From NCBI GenBank assembly GCA_016215705.1, contig JACRIR010000098.1, forward strand, positions 1 to 26,067: 26,067 nucleotides of DNA, in the 5' to 3' direction. The stretch comes from Candidatus Poribacteria bacterium. Its GTDB lineage: Bacteria > Abyssobacteria > SURF-5. The position numbers were made by a program, and so were the translations under genes. The notes beneath the pieces are model-generated. The model was not told the origin of the DNA, ran no database searches, and saw only the letters and a program-made list of their open reading frames with translations. Positions 16,254-25,285 of the stretch are shown piece by piece (the first letter of the stretch is position 1; the number at the start of each line of letters is the position of its first letter).

Positions 16254-17356
16254 TAGAAGATATGTGACCGTGTTTTGATGTTCAACAGAAGGCCCACACA
16301 GGCCATCATGGTAAGAAGGTTCGATCCGCCGTAGCTCATGAACGGCAGAGGGATACCGGTGACCGGCATGAGTCCGACGGTCATGAGCAAGTTGATAAGC
16401 ACCTGAAAGGAGACAACAGTGATGATTCCGACGGCAAGCATGCTCCCCAGGAAATCCCGGGAGCTCTGTGCTATCTTCAGCGCTTGAAATAGGAGTCCTG
16501 CATATAGCAGGGCCACGATGAGCGAGCCCACGAAACCCCACTCTTCGGCAAATACGGAGAATATGAAGTCGCTGTGTTGCTCCGGCAGAAAATTGAGCTG
16601 ACTCTGCGTGCCCCCCAGCCAACCTTTTCCGACAAGGCCCCCTGCGCCGACTGCTATCTTCGATTGGATGATTTGATAACTCGAGCCCAGCGGGTCGATG
16701 TCCGGATTGATGAACGAGAGAAGCCGATATTTCTGATATGTCTTCAGAGATTTCCAGAAGATCGGCATCATCGCGATTCCGCATCCGGCGAGAGTCGCCA
16801 TATGGCTGGGTTTCGCGTTGGCCGCGAAAAGCATTCCGCCGATAAGGGCAACCAATACGAGGCCCGTGCCCAGGTCGGGCTGGATTACTATCAGGCCGCA
16901 GGGCGCTCCGGCGATTGCCAGGGCCACCATGAGGAATCGAGGCTCACGGATTCGTTCTCTGACGGCATCCAGGTATCGCGCCAACGCAAAGAGTGTGGTC
17001 ACCTTCACGAACTCGGACGGCTGCAACTGGAAGCCGAACAGAGAAATCCATCTCTGCGCGCCCTTCACTTCTTTTCCTTCTATGAGAAGAATGAGGAGCA
17101 GAACCAACATGGCGCCATAGGCGTAATAGGAGAATCTCGCCATGAAGCGATAATCGATGATGATTGCCGCCGCCATACCGACCGTTCCCAAGAGCGCCCA
17201 CATCAATTGGCGTGAGAAGTATGGCCGAAACTCATCGATACCCGATCTGTAAGACGATGAAAACACTGTTAACAAGCCGATGACTATTAGCATGGAGGCG
17301 CAGAGAAAGGCAACGTAGTCGATGCCCCGGAATAGCTGTCTCAACGTGGCCTTCAT
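16253..17356 (-). CDS. rodA: RodA, SEDS peptidoglycan glycosyltransferase
   Basis: A 367-residue polytopic membrane protein with about ten hydrophobic helices. SEDS-family signatures are present: GSSYQIIQSKIAVGAGGL, GKGWLGGTQSQLNFLPEQH, and SDFIFSVFAEEWG, which includes the family's essential Asp, followed by LPFMSYGGSNLL near the C-terminus. RodA polymerises glycan strands in the elongasome together with the class B PBP2. Its start overlaps the mrdA stop in ATGA, and its stop overlaps the radical SAM start by one base, so stoichiometry is probably set by translational coupling. Confidence 0.95.
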   Translation of the reverse strand: MKATLRQLFRGIDYVAFLCASMLIVIGLLTVFSSSYRSGIDEFRPYFSRQLMWALLGTVGMAAAIIIDYRFMARFSYYAYGAMLVLLLILLIEGKEVKGAQRWISLFGFQLQPSEFVKVTTLFALARYLDAVRERIREPRFLMVALAIAGAPCGLIVIQPDLGTGLVLVALIGGMLFAANAKPSHMATLAGCGIAMMPIFWKSLKTYQKYRLLSFINPDIDPLGSSYQIIQSKIAVGAGGLVGKGWLGGTQSQLNFLPEQHSDFIFSVFAEEWGFVGSLIVALLYAGLLFQALKIAQSSRDFLGSMLAVGIITVVSFQVLINLLMTVGLMPVTGIPLPFMSYGGSNLLTMMACVGLLLNIKTRSHIF

Positions 17357-19305
17357 GTGGAAGTTCCCTCAGTGGTCGCTGCCGCCTGAACGGGTTGACG
17401 GCTTTTCATGATGCCTTCCGCTATCTTTCCGGCAACGATGACGGCGCTCTCAGAAGCATGGCCCGAATGTTCACAGAACACAACGATCACCACAGGCTCC
17501 AAGGGATAATCGAGAGCGGCCGCAAACCAGGCGTGGTCCCTCAGTTCGTATGGAATCTTTTCGAGTTGCGCTTTGGTCTCGGCGCGCACCTTGAATCTGG
17601 CTACTTGAGCGGTGCCGGTTTTGCCGATGAGCGGCACGCCCTCTTTTTTCGCGCGCCATGCAGTTCCATAAAGCGGCTGGCGCGATTCCACCGCCTGGCG
17701 CATTCCCTCCTTGACGGACGCCATCGCCTTTATGTTGCCGAGGGTAGCCCGGGGAGTCTTTTGGGCGTGAACCATCTCGAAACCTTCGGGTCCCTCGATG
17801 CTCTCGATCAGATATGGGGTGATGAGTTTGCCCCCGTTAACGACCGTTGCGACGGCTCTTGCCAATTGGAACGGTGTAACGAGCAAATACCCCTGACCGA
17901 CCGATACGTTCACCGTTTCCCCGTTGTACCATTTCTTCTCGGATGGATTCTTGAACATCTTCGCCTTCCACGCGCGTGAAGGAACGAAGCCGCGCATTTC
18001 GCCCGGCAGTCCGACGCGGGTCGATTCTCCCAGGCCGAACATGCGCGCGTATTTCTCTATGCGGTCGATGCCGAGACGAAGGCCGAGGTTATAGAAAAAC
18101 ACGTCGCAGGAATAGGCGAGCGCGCTTACCACGTTCATGCTCCCATGTCCATGGTCCTTCCAACAGCGGAAACTGCGTCCGATGTTCAGGGAGCCGGTGC
18201 AGACAAACCTTGTCTCCGGAGTAATCACTCCTTCGCTGAGTCCTGCGTAGGCCATGATTACCTTGAAAGTCGATCCCGGCGGAAAAGCCTGAAGGCTCCG
18301 GTTGATCAGAGGATGTATGGGGCTGGTCAGTATTTCGATCCTCTCGTCGTCTCTGCCGAAAGAGACAAAAGCATTCGGATCGAAGGAAGGCCTGCTGACC
18401 ATTGTCCGGATTGCGCCCGTGTTGGCGTCCATAACGATGACGGCGCCGGCATGCTCTCCCATTTCCGTCTCGGCTATCTGCTGGATCGTCGAGTCAAGTG
18501 TAAGACGCACAATGCTCCCCATGTTCGGAGGGTCTTCCCCGAGTGTCAGGAGGCTGCGGCCGGCAGTATCGATTCTCACTCGCGGGCTGCCCGTCGGGTC
18601 CAACTCGACTTGTGGATAGCCGTCCGCATACACCTGCACTTGCATGTGTCCGTCTTTTCCGCGGAGTGGTTTCTCGGCCACGAGTTCGATACCTGCCTTG
18701 CCGACGTAGTCGCCCATGTCATATCCCTGGTCCGACATGCGCTCGAGCTCGTCACCGTTGATCTCCCCAAGATAACCGAGCGCATGGGCGGCGTATCGGC
18801 CCAACGGAAATCGCCTGCACGGCTCGGCTGTTATGACGACTCCCGGGAGCTCCAGCGAACACTCTTCAATCTGAGCCGCCTGTTCGATCGAGACATCTCG
18901 CAACACTGTGATTTGTTTGAACGGAGCGTATCTCGAGGCGCGCGCCTGCTCGATGATCCTGTTTTTATCAAAATCCACGAATGACCGCAGCTTCGCCAGA
19001 GTCGCAGGCAGATTCGGAGACTCAGCGGGCGTAATGGACACGGTGAAGGAAGGCCTGTTATCGACGAGAAGGTTCCCGTTGCAATCATAAATGAGGCCGC
19101 GCGGCGCCTTGAGGGGAAGAAGGCGAATCCGGTTCTTGTCGGAGAGTCGTTTGTATTCCCCTCCGCTGATGAGCTGCAAGTGCGCAAGTCTCAGTGAGAA
19201 GATTGTGAAGCCTAATGCTATGGCCAGACTGAAGACTCGCAGCTTCTCATCGAATTTGATTCGTTCCCTATACTTTGCTTTCAGGTATAGTCTCATGCTC
19301 GACAT
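17353..19305 (-). CDS. mrdA: penicillin-binding protein 2 (elongasome transpeptidase)
   Basis: A class B penicillin-binding protein of 650 residues. One N-terminal membrane helix (VFSLAIALGFTIFSLRLA) is followed by the pedestal domain (APRGLIYDCNGNLLVDN) and the transpeptidase domain. Active-site motifs are Ser345-Thr-Phe-Lys348 (PPGSTFK), Ser399-Cys-Asp401, the SxD form typical of PBP2, and Lys562-Thr-Gly (GKTGTAQ). The start at 19305 overlaps mreD by 38 bases; an ATG at 19296 is equally possible and would shift numbering by three. It crosslinks the peptidoglycan made by RodA, encoded next. Confidence 0.95.
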   Translation of the reverse strand: MSSMRLYLKAKYRERIKFDEKLRVFSLAIALGFTIFSLRLAHLQLISGGEYKRLSDKNRIRLLPLKAPRGLIYDCNGNLLVDNRPSFTVSITPAESPNLPATLAKLRSFVDFDKNRIIEQARASRYAPFKQITVLRDVSIEQAAQIEECSLELPGVVITAEPCRRFPLGRYAAHALGYLGEINGDELERMSDQGYDMGDYVGKAGIELVAEKPLRGKDGHMQVQVYADGYPQVELDPTGSPRVRIDTAGRSLLTLGEDPPNMGSIVRLTLDSTIQQIAETEMGEHAGAVIVMDANTGAIRTMVSRPSFDPNAFVSFGRDDERIEILTSPIHPLINRSLQAFPPGSTFKVIMAYAGLSEGVITPETRFVCTGSLNIGRSFRCWKDHGHGSMNVVSALAYSCDVFFYNLGLRLGIDRIEKYARMFGLGESTRVGLPGEMRGFVPSRAWKAKMFKNPSEKKWYNGETVNVSVGQGYLLVTPFQLARAVATVVNGGKLITPYLIESIEGPEGFEMVHAQKTPRATLGNIKAMASVKEGMRQAVESRQPLYGTAWRAKKEGVPLIGKTGTAQVARFKVRAETKAQLEKIPYELRDHAWFAAALDYPLEPVVIVVFCEHSGHASESAVIVAGKIAEGIMKSRQPVQAAATTEGTST

Positions 19306-19825
19306 CGTACTTCAGCTTCAGTCGCTGGTACAACGGCGCGTTCGGTTTTCTTATTAGTTTGAACGCGGGCGGCCCCAGCGCCGAAGTGTAGAGAGAGGTT
19401 AATATGATCGTCTTGACAATGTGATATCCTGAACCGGGCTCGTATTGCAGTGTTATCTTCAAAAGGCAGAACAGAATGCCAAAGACGCTCGCGCTCACGA
19501 ACGTAACGAAAAGCTGCGCCGTCCAGTTCTCAGTCAACAGATAGTCCTGTGTGAGGGCGAGAAAATACGCCATGAACGTCAGCGAAAACGCGTTCATTCC
19601 GATGGCGCCGCCCGAGATAAAATCGCGCGAAAAGCCCAGAACGAACGCCAGCATCATCACTCTCCCGAAATGGGTCCGGCTGCTCGCAACGGTCACGGCC
19701 AAAACCGCGAGGTCCGGGCGTACGCTCGCGAACTCGACGGCTCTCATAAAGGTCGATTCGATGACTGCAAGCGCAAGGCCGGCCAAAAAGGCTGTTATCG
19801 TGAAGAATGCCATGTTACGTCTCAA
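19268..19825 (-). CDS. mreD: rod shape-determining protein MreD
   Basis: A 185-residue integral membrane protein with five or six hydrophobic segments (for example FFTITAFLAGLALAVIES near the start) and the ALTQDYLL segment in the middle. Sequence conservation in MreD is low, and the assignment rests on size, hydrophobicity and position between mreC and mrdA. The ATG overlaps the mreC stop codon (ATGA), and the end runs into mrdA. It is a membrane member of the elongasome. Confidence 0.88.
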   Translation of the reverse strand: MRRNMAFFTITAFLAGLALAVIESTFMRAVEFASVRPDLAVLAVTVASSRTHFGRVMMLAFVLGFSRDFISGGAIGMNAFSLTFMAYFLALTQDYLLTENWTAQLFVTFVSASVFGILFCLLKITLQYEPGSGYHIVKTIILTSLYTSALGPPAFKLIRKPNAPLYQRLKLKYDVEHETIPESKV

Positions 19826-20685
19826 CTATCTCCCGCATCACTTTCGGTTTTGATTTCGGATGCAACGGCCGTTACGATCAGGGCCACTTCCTCTAATTTC
19901 CCAAAGTCGGTCGCCGGTGTCACGGTCGCCCATTTGAAAAGTGTGCCGGGCTTGCTCTTAACCTCACCCACCTGACCCACAAGCAAGCCCATCGGATAAA
20001 TGCGACTGTTGCCGGAGGTGAGGAGAACGTCGCCCTTTTGCACATCCGCCGTCGACTCAAGGTACTTGAGTATACATCCGCCCTCATCGTTGCCCTGGAC
20101 AATGCCCTGGGCTCTGCTGCGCTGAACAACGACGCCGACCCGTGAGCTCGAATCGGTGAGTAACAAGACTTTGCTTGTATGTCCGCGGGTTTCTACCACG
20201 TACCCTGCCAGCCCGTATGAAGAAAGCGCAGGTAAATACATCCGGACTCCATGCGAGTTCCCTCTGTCAATCGTGACTTCGCCGAACCACGGCGTCGGAC
20301 TTGCGCCTATTACGCGGGCGACAATCTTTGGACCTTCTATTTTATTGGTAAAAGCAGCCAGCGCGCTCAACCGCTGTTCTCGCAGGAGCTCTTCTCTGAG
20401 AAGCGCTATTTCTTGCTGGAGTTGTCCTGCCTGCTTTCTGAGGGCGGCATTCTGCGCGCGGGTTCTGAAAAAATCGGGGACTATGTCGAGCGCATTGCGC
20501 CCGCCCGCATACATGCTTTCCGCCGTTTTTTGAAGGGGGGAAACCGCCTCCGAGGCGATTTCAATAGAAGCTCTCGACACCCATCTCCGATGCAGGCTGT
20601 CAATCATCAGCAGGCATGACATGCCGACAAGAAGAATGAGCGTTATTGGGCGTTTGTACTTCCATAAGAAATCAGGCAGGTACAA
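19822..20685 (-). CDS. mreC: rod shape-determining protein MreC
   Basis: About 287 residues: a short cytoplasmic N-terminus, one membrane helix (ITLILLVGMSCLLMIDSL), a coiled coil (about residues 65-105, with QLQQEIALLREELLREQ), then the periplasmic beta domains (WFGEVTIDRGNSHGV, TDSSSRVGVVVQRSRAQG). The open frame extends to 20802, but the residues before 20685 have no MreC character. A TTG at 20685 with AGAGGTG about 8 bases upstream gives the expected N-terminus YLPDFLWKYKRP, so a TTG start is proposed. No ATG occurs between the mreB stop and the membrane helix in frame. It organises PBP2 and RodA in the elongasome. Confidence 0.88.
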   Translation of the reverse strand: MYLPDFLWKYKRPITLILLVGMSCLLMIDSLHRRWVSRASIEIASEAVSPLQKTAESMYAGGRNALDIVPDFFRTRAQNAALRKQAGQLQQEIALLREELLREQRLSALAAFTNKIEGPKIVARVIGASPTPWFGEVTIDRGNSHGVRMYLPALSSYGLAGYVVETRGHTSKVLLLTDSSSRVGVVVQRSRAQGIVQGNDEGGCILKYLESTADVQKGDVLLTSGNSRIYPMGLLVGQVGEVKSKPGTLFKWATVTPATDFGKLEEVALIVTAVASEIKTESDAGDS

Positions 20686-20710
20686 CGGGTGGACACCTCT
20701 TAGGAAATGC

Positions 20711-20726
20711 GGGGGAAAAGACCCCC
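20711..20726 (-). promoter_or_regulatory. GC hairpin in the mreB–mreC gap
   Basis: On the minus strand, GGGGG (20726-20722) and CCCCC (20715-20711) enclose a 6-base loop, in the 88-base gap between mreB and mreC. There is no U-run, so it is not a normal terminator. It may slow polymerase or stabilise the upstream mreB message, so that MreB exceeds MreC; this is inference only. Confidence 0.3.
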
Positions 20727-20773
20727 AGCAACCCGCCGTGCTGGTAACAGGCTCATCATATTGCGCTTTGGGC

Positions 20774-21808
<1,035 letters not shown>

Positions 21809-21881
21809 CTATGTATCGAGCGGGTCTGCAACCCCCTCAAATCAGACATCGTTACCACGCAAAACGTCTTTCCGAGCACAG

Positions 21882-21910
21882 ATTTTACCATTTGCGGCAA
21901 AAAATGTCCA
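21882..21910 (-). promoter_or_regulatory. promoter of the mreB operon
   Basis: On the minus strand, a near-consensus -35 TGGACA (21910-21905), a 17-base spacer and a -10 TAAAAT (21887-21882). The leader would be about 85 bases before the mreB ATG. No other good promoter was seen within the shape operon, so transcription from here probably serves most of the following 11 kb. Confidence 0.7.
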
Positions 21911-21961
21911 CAAGCCGTTTTTTGTCACGAACACCCGACGTTTTCTGGCACGCGCTTCCTC

Positions 21962-21988
21962 GGGGACACTATGCCGCACCGTGTCCTC
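21962..21988. repeat. degenerate dispersed palindrome (copy D)
   Basis: GGGGACACTATG (21962-21973) faces CACCGTGTCCTC (21977-21988) over a CCG loop. Two central pairs are mismatched and one is G-U. The core GGGGACAC/GTGTCC is shared with copies at 1049, 22170 and 25171. It lies in the mreB–pabB intergenic region, upstream of both promoters. The wider stretch 21911-22080 contains no gene that I can support. Confidence 0.6.
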
Positions 21989-22080
21989 AAATGAGCGCCA
22001 ATCTCCAAGGAGTGCAAAAGGAGTTCGGGCCTGTTTCGCGCGCCGGAATGGATCGCCCCTTGTTCTTGGCTTACTCACCG

Positions 22081-22109
22081 TTGTCAAGCATAAGTCCTTC
22101 TGCTATAAT
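22081..22109 (+). promoter_or_regulatory. strong extended -10 promoter of pabB–pabC–rimI
   Basis: TTGTCA (22081-22086), a 17-base spacer, and a consensus TATAAT (22104-22109) preceded by TGC, giving an extended -10. Start of transcription would be near 22116, which leaves a leader of about 174 bases that contains the palindrome at 22170-22207 and a second hairpin at 22209-22230. Confidence 0.85.
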
Positions 22110-22169
22110 CTTTCACGCCTGACGTTGTATCCCGGGAATGATGCAAGTTCTGTGCCTGTTGGCGGCCCC

Positions 22170-22207
22170 TAATTCGAGGACACCATGGCGCATGGTGTCC
22201 CGAATTA
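22170..22207. repeat. dispersed palindrome (copy C) in the pabB leader
   Basis: TAATTCG (22170-22176) pairs with CGAATTA (22201-22207). A one-base bulge (A22177) follows, and then GGACACCATG (22178-22187) pairs with CATGGTGTCC (22191-22200) over a GCG loop. It is the same architecture as copies A and B with a slightly different core (CACC for CACG) and different outer arms. If the promoter at 22081 is used, this copy is transcribed as a 17-bp hairpin in the 5' leader. Confidence 0.8.
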
Positions 22208-22208
22208 A

Positions 22209-22230
22209 GGGAAACACTCGCCGGTTTCCC
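22209..22230 (+). other. second stem-loop in the pabB leader
   Basis: GGGAAAC (22209-22215) pairs with GTTTCCC (22224-22230) around an 8-base loop, immediately after the palindrome. No U-run follows, so it is not an obvious terminator. It lies about 46 bases before the pabB ribosome site. Confidence 0.4.
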
Positions 22231-22289
22231 GGGAGTAGAGATGAAGACGCACAGGCGAATAACGGTAATGACTCATAAGGATTTGGTTA

Positions 22290-23777
22290 GTGCAACACAA
22301 AATCATCGAAAATACCGACAAACTTCAGCCGCCACAGTTCTGCGTCATCCCGCGAGCCGGCAAGACGCCGGTTACGGTTTGTCGCCAGCCGCTTCCCGCA
22401 GGCCTCGGCCCGAGAGAAGTCCTTCGAGCCCTTGAGGGCGGGAAATGTCTGTTCCTCCTGGAAAGCGCCGATGGTCCCATGAAGACCGCGCGTTATTCCG
22501 TCGCTGCGTGCGACCCTGTCATGAGGCTCAGGGCAAAGCATTCCCTCTGCCGCCTGGAGGGACCACGCGAAAGAGGAGAACACCGTGGCGACCCCATAAA
22601 GACCATGCGCGAGATTCTTGCCCCGTATCGAATTCCGCGCCAGGCCTCACTGCCCACCTTCTTCGGAGGCGCCGTCGGTCTTTTCTCGTATGACATGAAA
22701 AACTATTTCGAGGAACTGCCTGATACGGCGGAAGAAGACCTCGAGACACCCGATTGCGATATTGTGCTGGTGGATACGGTTATCGTGTTCGACCGAATGC
22801 AGAATACCTCCGAGATCATTGCCAGTGAATTCGATTCGTCCAACCTCTCTGAATCTCATTCAAGGGCGCAATCGAAGGCGATGGCGATGTTGGCGAAGCT
22901 CAACGCGGGTGTGTCCCGCTCAGGAGGGGCGAGGCAAATCAGGTTCGGCGAGATAAGCTCCACGCATACTCCGGCGAAATATGCGGAGATGGTGAAACGC
23001 GCAAAGGAGTATATTGCGGCGGGTGACATATTTCAGGCGAACCTGTCGCAGCGTCTTTGCGCCCCGTTTGAAGGGAACCCGATTGAGCTTTACAACAGGC
23101 TGTGCCGGATAAACCCGTCACCGTTTGCCTTCTATTTCGATTTCGGCGACTTTCAACTCGTGAGTTGCTCGCCCGAGCGGCTCGTTCGCTTGACGGATAA
23201 CTTTGTCGAGACCCGCCCCATTGCAGGCACGCGCCCTCGTGGCCGTGACCCGCGCGAGGATGAAATGTTACGCAAGGAGTTGATAGCCCATCCAAAGGAA
23301 AACGCCGAGCACATCATGATAGTTGACATGGCTCGCAACGACATCGGGCGCGTGTGCGTCTGCGGCACAGTCAGGCCGGACGAACTCATGGTGATCGAGA
23401 AGTACTCGCACGTGTTTCATATCGTGTCGAATATAGTCGGGACGCTGCTGCCCGGCCGTGATTGTTTTGACCTGCTTGCCGCAGTGTTCCCGGGGGCAAG
23501 CATCACCGGTGTGCCGAAGATACGGTGCATGGAAATAATCGATGAACTCGAACCCGTTCGGCGCGGCCCCTATACCGGCTCTCTCGGGTGGATATCCTAT
23601 TCGGGAGACATGGACCTCAATATCATTATCCGCACTTTTGTGGTGAAGGACGGAGGCGCCTATATTCAGGTCGGCGGCGGCATAGTAGCCGATTCCATGC
23701 CGGAACGCGAATATCACGAAAGTTTGAGCAAGGCTCAGGCGCTGGTGGAGGCGCTGAAAACGGGGGAACGGATGTGA
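22290..23777 (+). CDS. pabB: aminodeoxychorismate synthase component I (PabB; TrpE-related)
   Basis: A 495-residue chorismate-utilising enzyme. The N-terminal domain has FLLESADG (LLES at residues 56-59), the catalytic domain has RPIAGTRPRG (Ala312), HIMIVDMARNDIGRV, and the C-terminal signature PYTGSLGWISYSGDMDLNI ... QVGGGIVADS. The last block is closer to PabB than to anthranilate synthase (which usually has GGAVG and MDFAI). The motif PIAGT rather than PIKGT, together with LLES, keeps anthranilate synthase as the alternative. The start is GTG 22290, with AAGGA 8 bases upstream. It overlaps pabC by 4 bases, which supports p-aminobenzoate/folate synthesis. No glutaminase partner (pabA) lies in the window. 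Confidence 0.82.
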   Translation: MQHKIIENTDKLQPPQFCVIPRAGKTPVTVCRQPLPAGLGPREVLRALEGGKCLFLLESADGPMKTARYSVAACDPVMRLRAKHSLCRLEGPRERGEHRGDPIKTMREILAPYRIPRQASLPTFFGGAVGLFSYDMKNYFEELPDTAEEDLETPDCDIVLVDTVIVFDRMQNTSEIIASEFDSSNLSESHSRAQSKAMAMLAKLNAGVSRSGGARQIRFGEISSTHTPAKYAEMVKRAKEYIAAGDIFQANLSQRLCAPFEGNPIELYNRLCRINPSPFAFYFDFGDFQLVSCSPERLVRLTDNFVETRPIAGTRPRGRDPREDEMLRKELIAHPKENAEHIMIVDMARNDIGRVCVCGTVRPDELMVIEKYSHVFHIVSNIVGTLLPGRDCFDLLAAVFPGASITGVPKIRCMEIIDELEPVRRGPYTGSLGWISYSGDMDLNIIIRTFVVKDGGAYIQVGGGIVADSMPEREYHESLSKAQALVEALKTGERM

Positions 23778-24637
23778 ATCCAACTCTCGTCTACCTCAAT
23801 GGCAATTTTGTCCCCGAGACGGAGGCTTGCGTTTCCGTCTTTGACAGAGGATTCCTTTACGGAGACGGCGTGTTCGAGACGATGCGTTCGTATGACGGAC
23901 GTATTTTTCGGCTTTGGCAACACATCCGACGGCTTCTCGAATCGGCCGACCTTATAGGTCTGCGGCTTTCTCATCGCCCGGAGCAGCTTGCTGAAATTTG
24001 CGTTCGACTCATGAAGAGGAACGACACCCAGGACTGTATTCTGAGGCTTAGCGTCACGCGCGGAAAATCGACCGGCGGAGTGGGTATCGCGCATGTGGCC
24101 GAGCCGACGATTGTAGCCTTTCTAAGGTCGCCTAGGTCTCTTCCGGCCGATGCGTATTCCAACGGAGTGTCTGCAAAAATCGTCTCGATACGCAGGACCG
24201 CGTCAAGCTCGCTTAGCGCTCGAATGAAATCCATGAACTTCCTCAACAACATCCTGGCCAAAGCTGAGGCCGAGAGCGGGGGAGCCGATGAGGCCATAAT
24301 CCTGAATCAGACCGGATACGTGGCGGAGGCCAGCACGGCGAATATCTTCTTTGTGCGCGACAACTGTCTCGTGACGCCAAGCCTCAAATGCGATATTCTT
24401 GCGGGGATAACGCGCTCCGCGGTTCTGGAACTTGCACCGGCGTTGGGAATTCAATGCGAGGAAAGAGGCATAACGCCCTCCGAGATTGTCGAATTCAGTG
24501 AGTGTTTCCTCAGCAGCAGCGGAGTCGAGCTTCTTCCTATTAGGAAAATTGACGGTTCCGTAGTGGGCGCCGGCAAGCCGGGTCCGGTGTATGCGCGCCT
24601 GCATGAGGCCTATCGCGACCTGGTTCGAAAAGGCTAG
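23774..24637 (+). CDS. pabC: class IV aminotransferase, probable aminodeoxychorismate lyase
   Basis: A 287-residue fold-type IV PLP enzyme. It begins with the typical YLNGNFVPE and FDRGFLYGDGVFETMR. The Schiff-base lysine is Lys152 in RMKSMNFLNN, and the cofactor-phosphate region reads EASTANIFFV and GITRSAVLEL. Sequence alone does not separate lyase from branched-chain or D-amino-acid transaminases, and the KSMNFLNNILAKAEA block is BCAT-like. The GTG start overlaps the pabB stop (GTGA) with GGGGGA upstream, which argues for aminodeoxychorismate lyase, giving p-aminobenzoate. The longer open frame upstream is an overlap with pabB. Confidence 0.78.
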   Translation: MNPTLVYLNGNFVPETEACVSVFDRGFLYGDGVFETMRSYDGRIFRLWQHIRRLLESADLIGLRLSHRPEQLAEICVRLMKRNDTQDCILRLSVTRGKSTGGVGIAHVAEPTIVAFLRSPRSLPADAYSNGVSAKIVSIRRTASSSLSARMKSMNFLNNILAKAEAESGGADEAIILNQTGYVAEASTANIFFVRDNCLVTPSLKCDILAGITRSAVLELAPALGIQCEERGITPSEIVEFSECFLSSSGVELLPIRKIDGSVVGAGKPGPVYARLHEAYRDLVRKG

Positions 24638-24640
24638 TGA

Positions 24641-25147
24641 ATGACCTCGACCCTTGAGTTGACCTTTCAAAAGCTCTCGATGCCGCATCTCGAAACAGTC
24701 CTCGAGATCGAGCGTCAAAGCTTCAAGACGCCCTGGAGCAAGTTCGCTTTCATTCATGAAATGCGGTTTGAAAGGTCTGTGTTCAAGGTCGCAAAAGTCG
24801 GAGACCACGTCGTCGGCTACGGGGGGTTCTGGCACGTTCTCGATGAGGCCCATATCTCGAACATAGCCGTTCACCCCGATCATCGCCGCAAAGGAATCGG
24901 CAGAAGACTGCTGAGTCATTTGCTCGAGGAGGCGGTCGCGCGGGGGGCGCTGAAGGCAACCCTGGAGGTGCGCAGATCGAACATCGCGGCGCAGAAGCTC
25001 TACGAAAGTTTCGGCTTTAAGATTGTCACCGTCAGAAAGTACTATTATTCGGACGAGAACGAGGACGCGCTTATCATGTGGAACGACGATATCGCGGCAA
25101 CACTGGCGGGCGCTGACAGCCGGAATGCTCTGGAAACTCCGGAATGA
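24641..25147 (+). CDS. rimI: RimI-type ribosomal protein S18 N-alanine acetyltransferase
   Basis: A 168-residue GNAT acetyltransferase. It carries the RimI opening (ERQSFKTPWSKFAFIHEM), the substrate strand ISNIAVHPDHR, the acetyl-CoA pyrophosphate loop RRKGIGRRLL, and the C-terminal NIAAQKLYESFGF and YYYSDENEDALIM. The last block, with tyrosines and Asp/Glu, is characteristic of RimI. The ATG lies 3 bases after the pabC stop, with AAAGG within the end of pabC, so it ends the pabB–pabC–rimI operon. It is about 15-20 residues longer than E. coli RimI at the C-terminus. Confidence 0.88.
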   Translation: MTSTLELTFQKLSMPHLETVLEIERQSFKTPWSKFAFIHEMRFERSVFKVAKVGDHVVGYGGFWHVLDEAHISNIAVHPDHRRKGIGRRLLSHLLEEAVARGALKATLEVRRSNIAAQKLYESFGFKIVTVRKYYYSDENEDALIMWNDDIAATLAGADSRNALETPE

Positions 25148-25170
25148 ACGTGTCCGGCGCAATAAACTGA

Positions 25171-25229
25171 AAATAGGGGACACGATGCCGCATCGTGTCC
25201 CCTATTTCTTATATGTCCCCGATTTTCTA
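25171..25229. repeat. dispersed palindrome (copy B) with an extra right arm
   Basis: The arms 25171-25187 and 25191-25207 are perfectly complementary over 17 bp around a CCG loop (AAATAGGGG outside, GACACGATG inside). At 25214-25228, 6 bases after the right arm, TGTCCCCGATTTTCT repeats the right arm of copy A (1076-1090) exactly over 15 bases. The element lies between the convergent ends of rimI and the amidohydrolase gene, where it could also act as a bidirectional terminator. The rest of the 138-base gap shows nothing else. Confidence 0.8.
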
Positions 25230-25285
25230 AACAGTGCGACAACGGCGCTCAATCGTTAGTAACTCCACAGGCCGTCTTTCTTGCC

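Noticed and set aside
16254-16784. N-terminal extension of the radical SAM frame
   Set aside because: This part lies wholly inside rodA, has no domain, and the TAATG junction at 16253 with the family N-terminus gives a better start.
20711-20726. Rho-independent terminator after mreB
   Set aside because: The hairpin has no T-run, and mreC and the following genes depend on read-through; kept only as a possible modulating hairpin.
21911-22080. Small coding gene in the mreB–pabB gap
   Set aside because: The open frames here lack ribosome sites, overlap the palindrome and the promoter, and have no coherent composition.
23588-23773. Longer N-terminus for the class IV aminotransferase
   Set aside because: It overlaps pabB in another frame and adds residues without family similarity; the GTG at 23774 gives the normal N-terminus.
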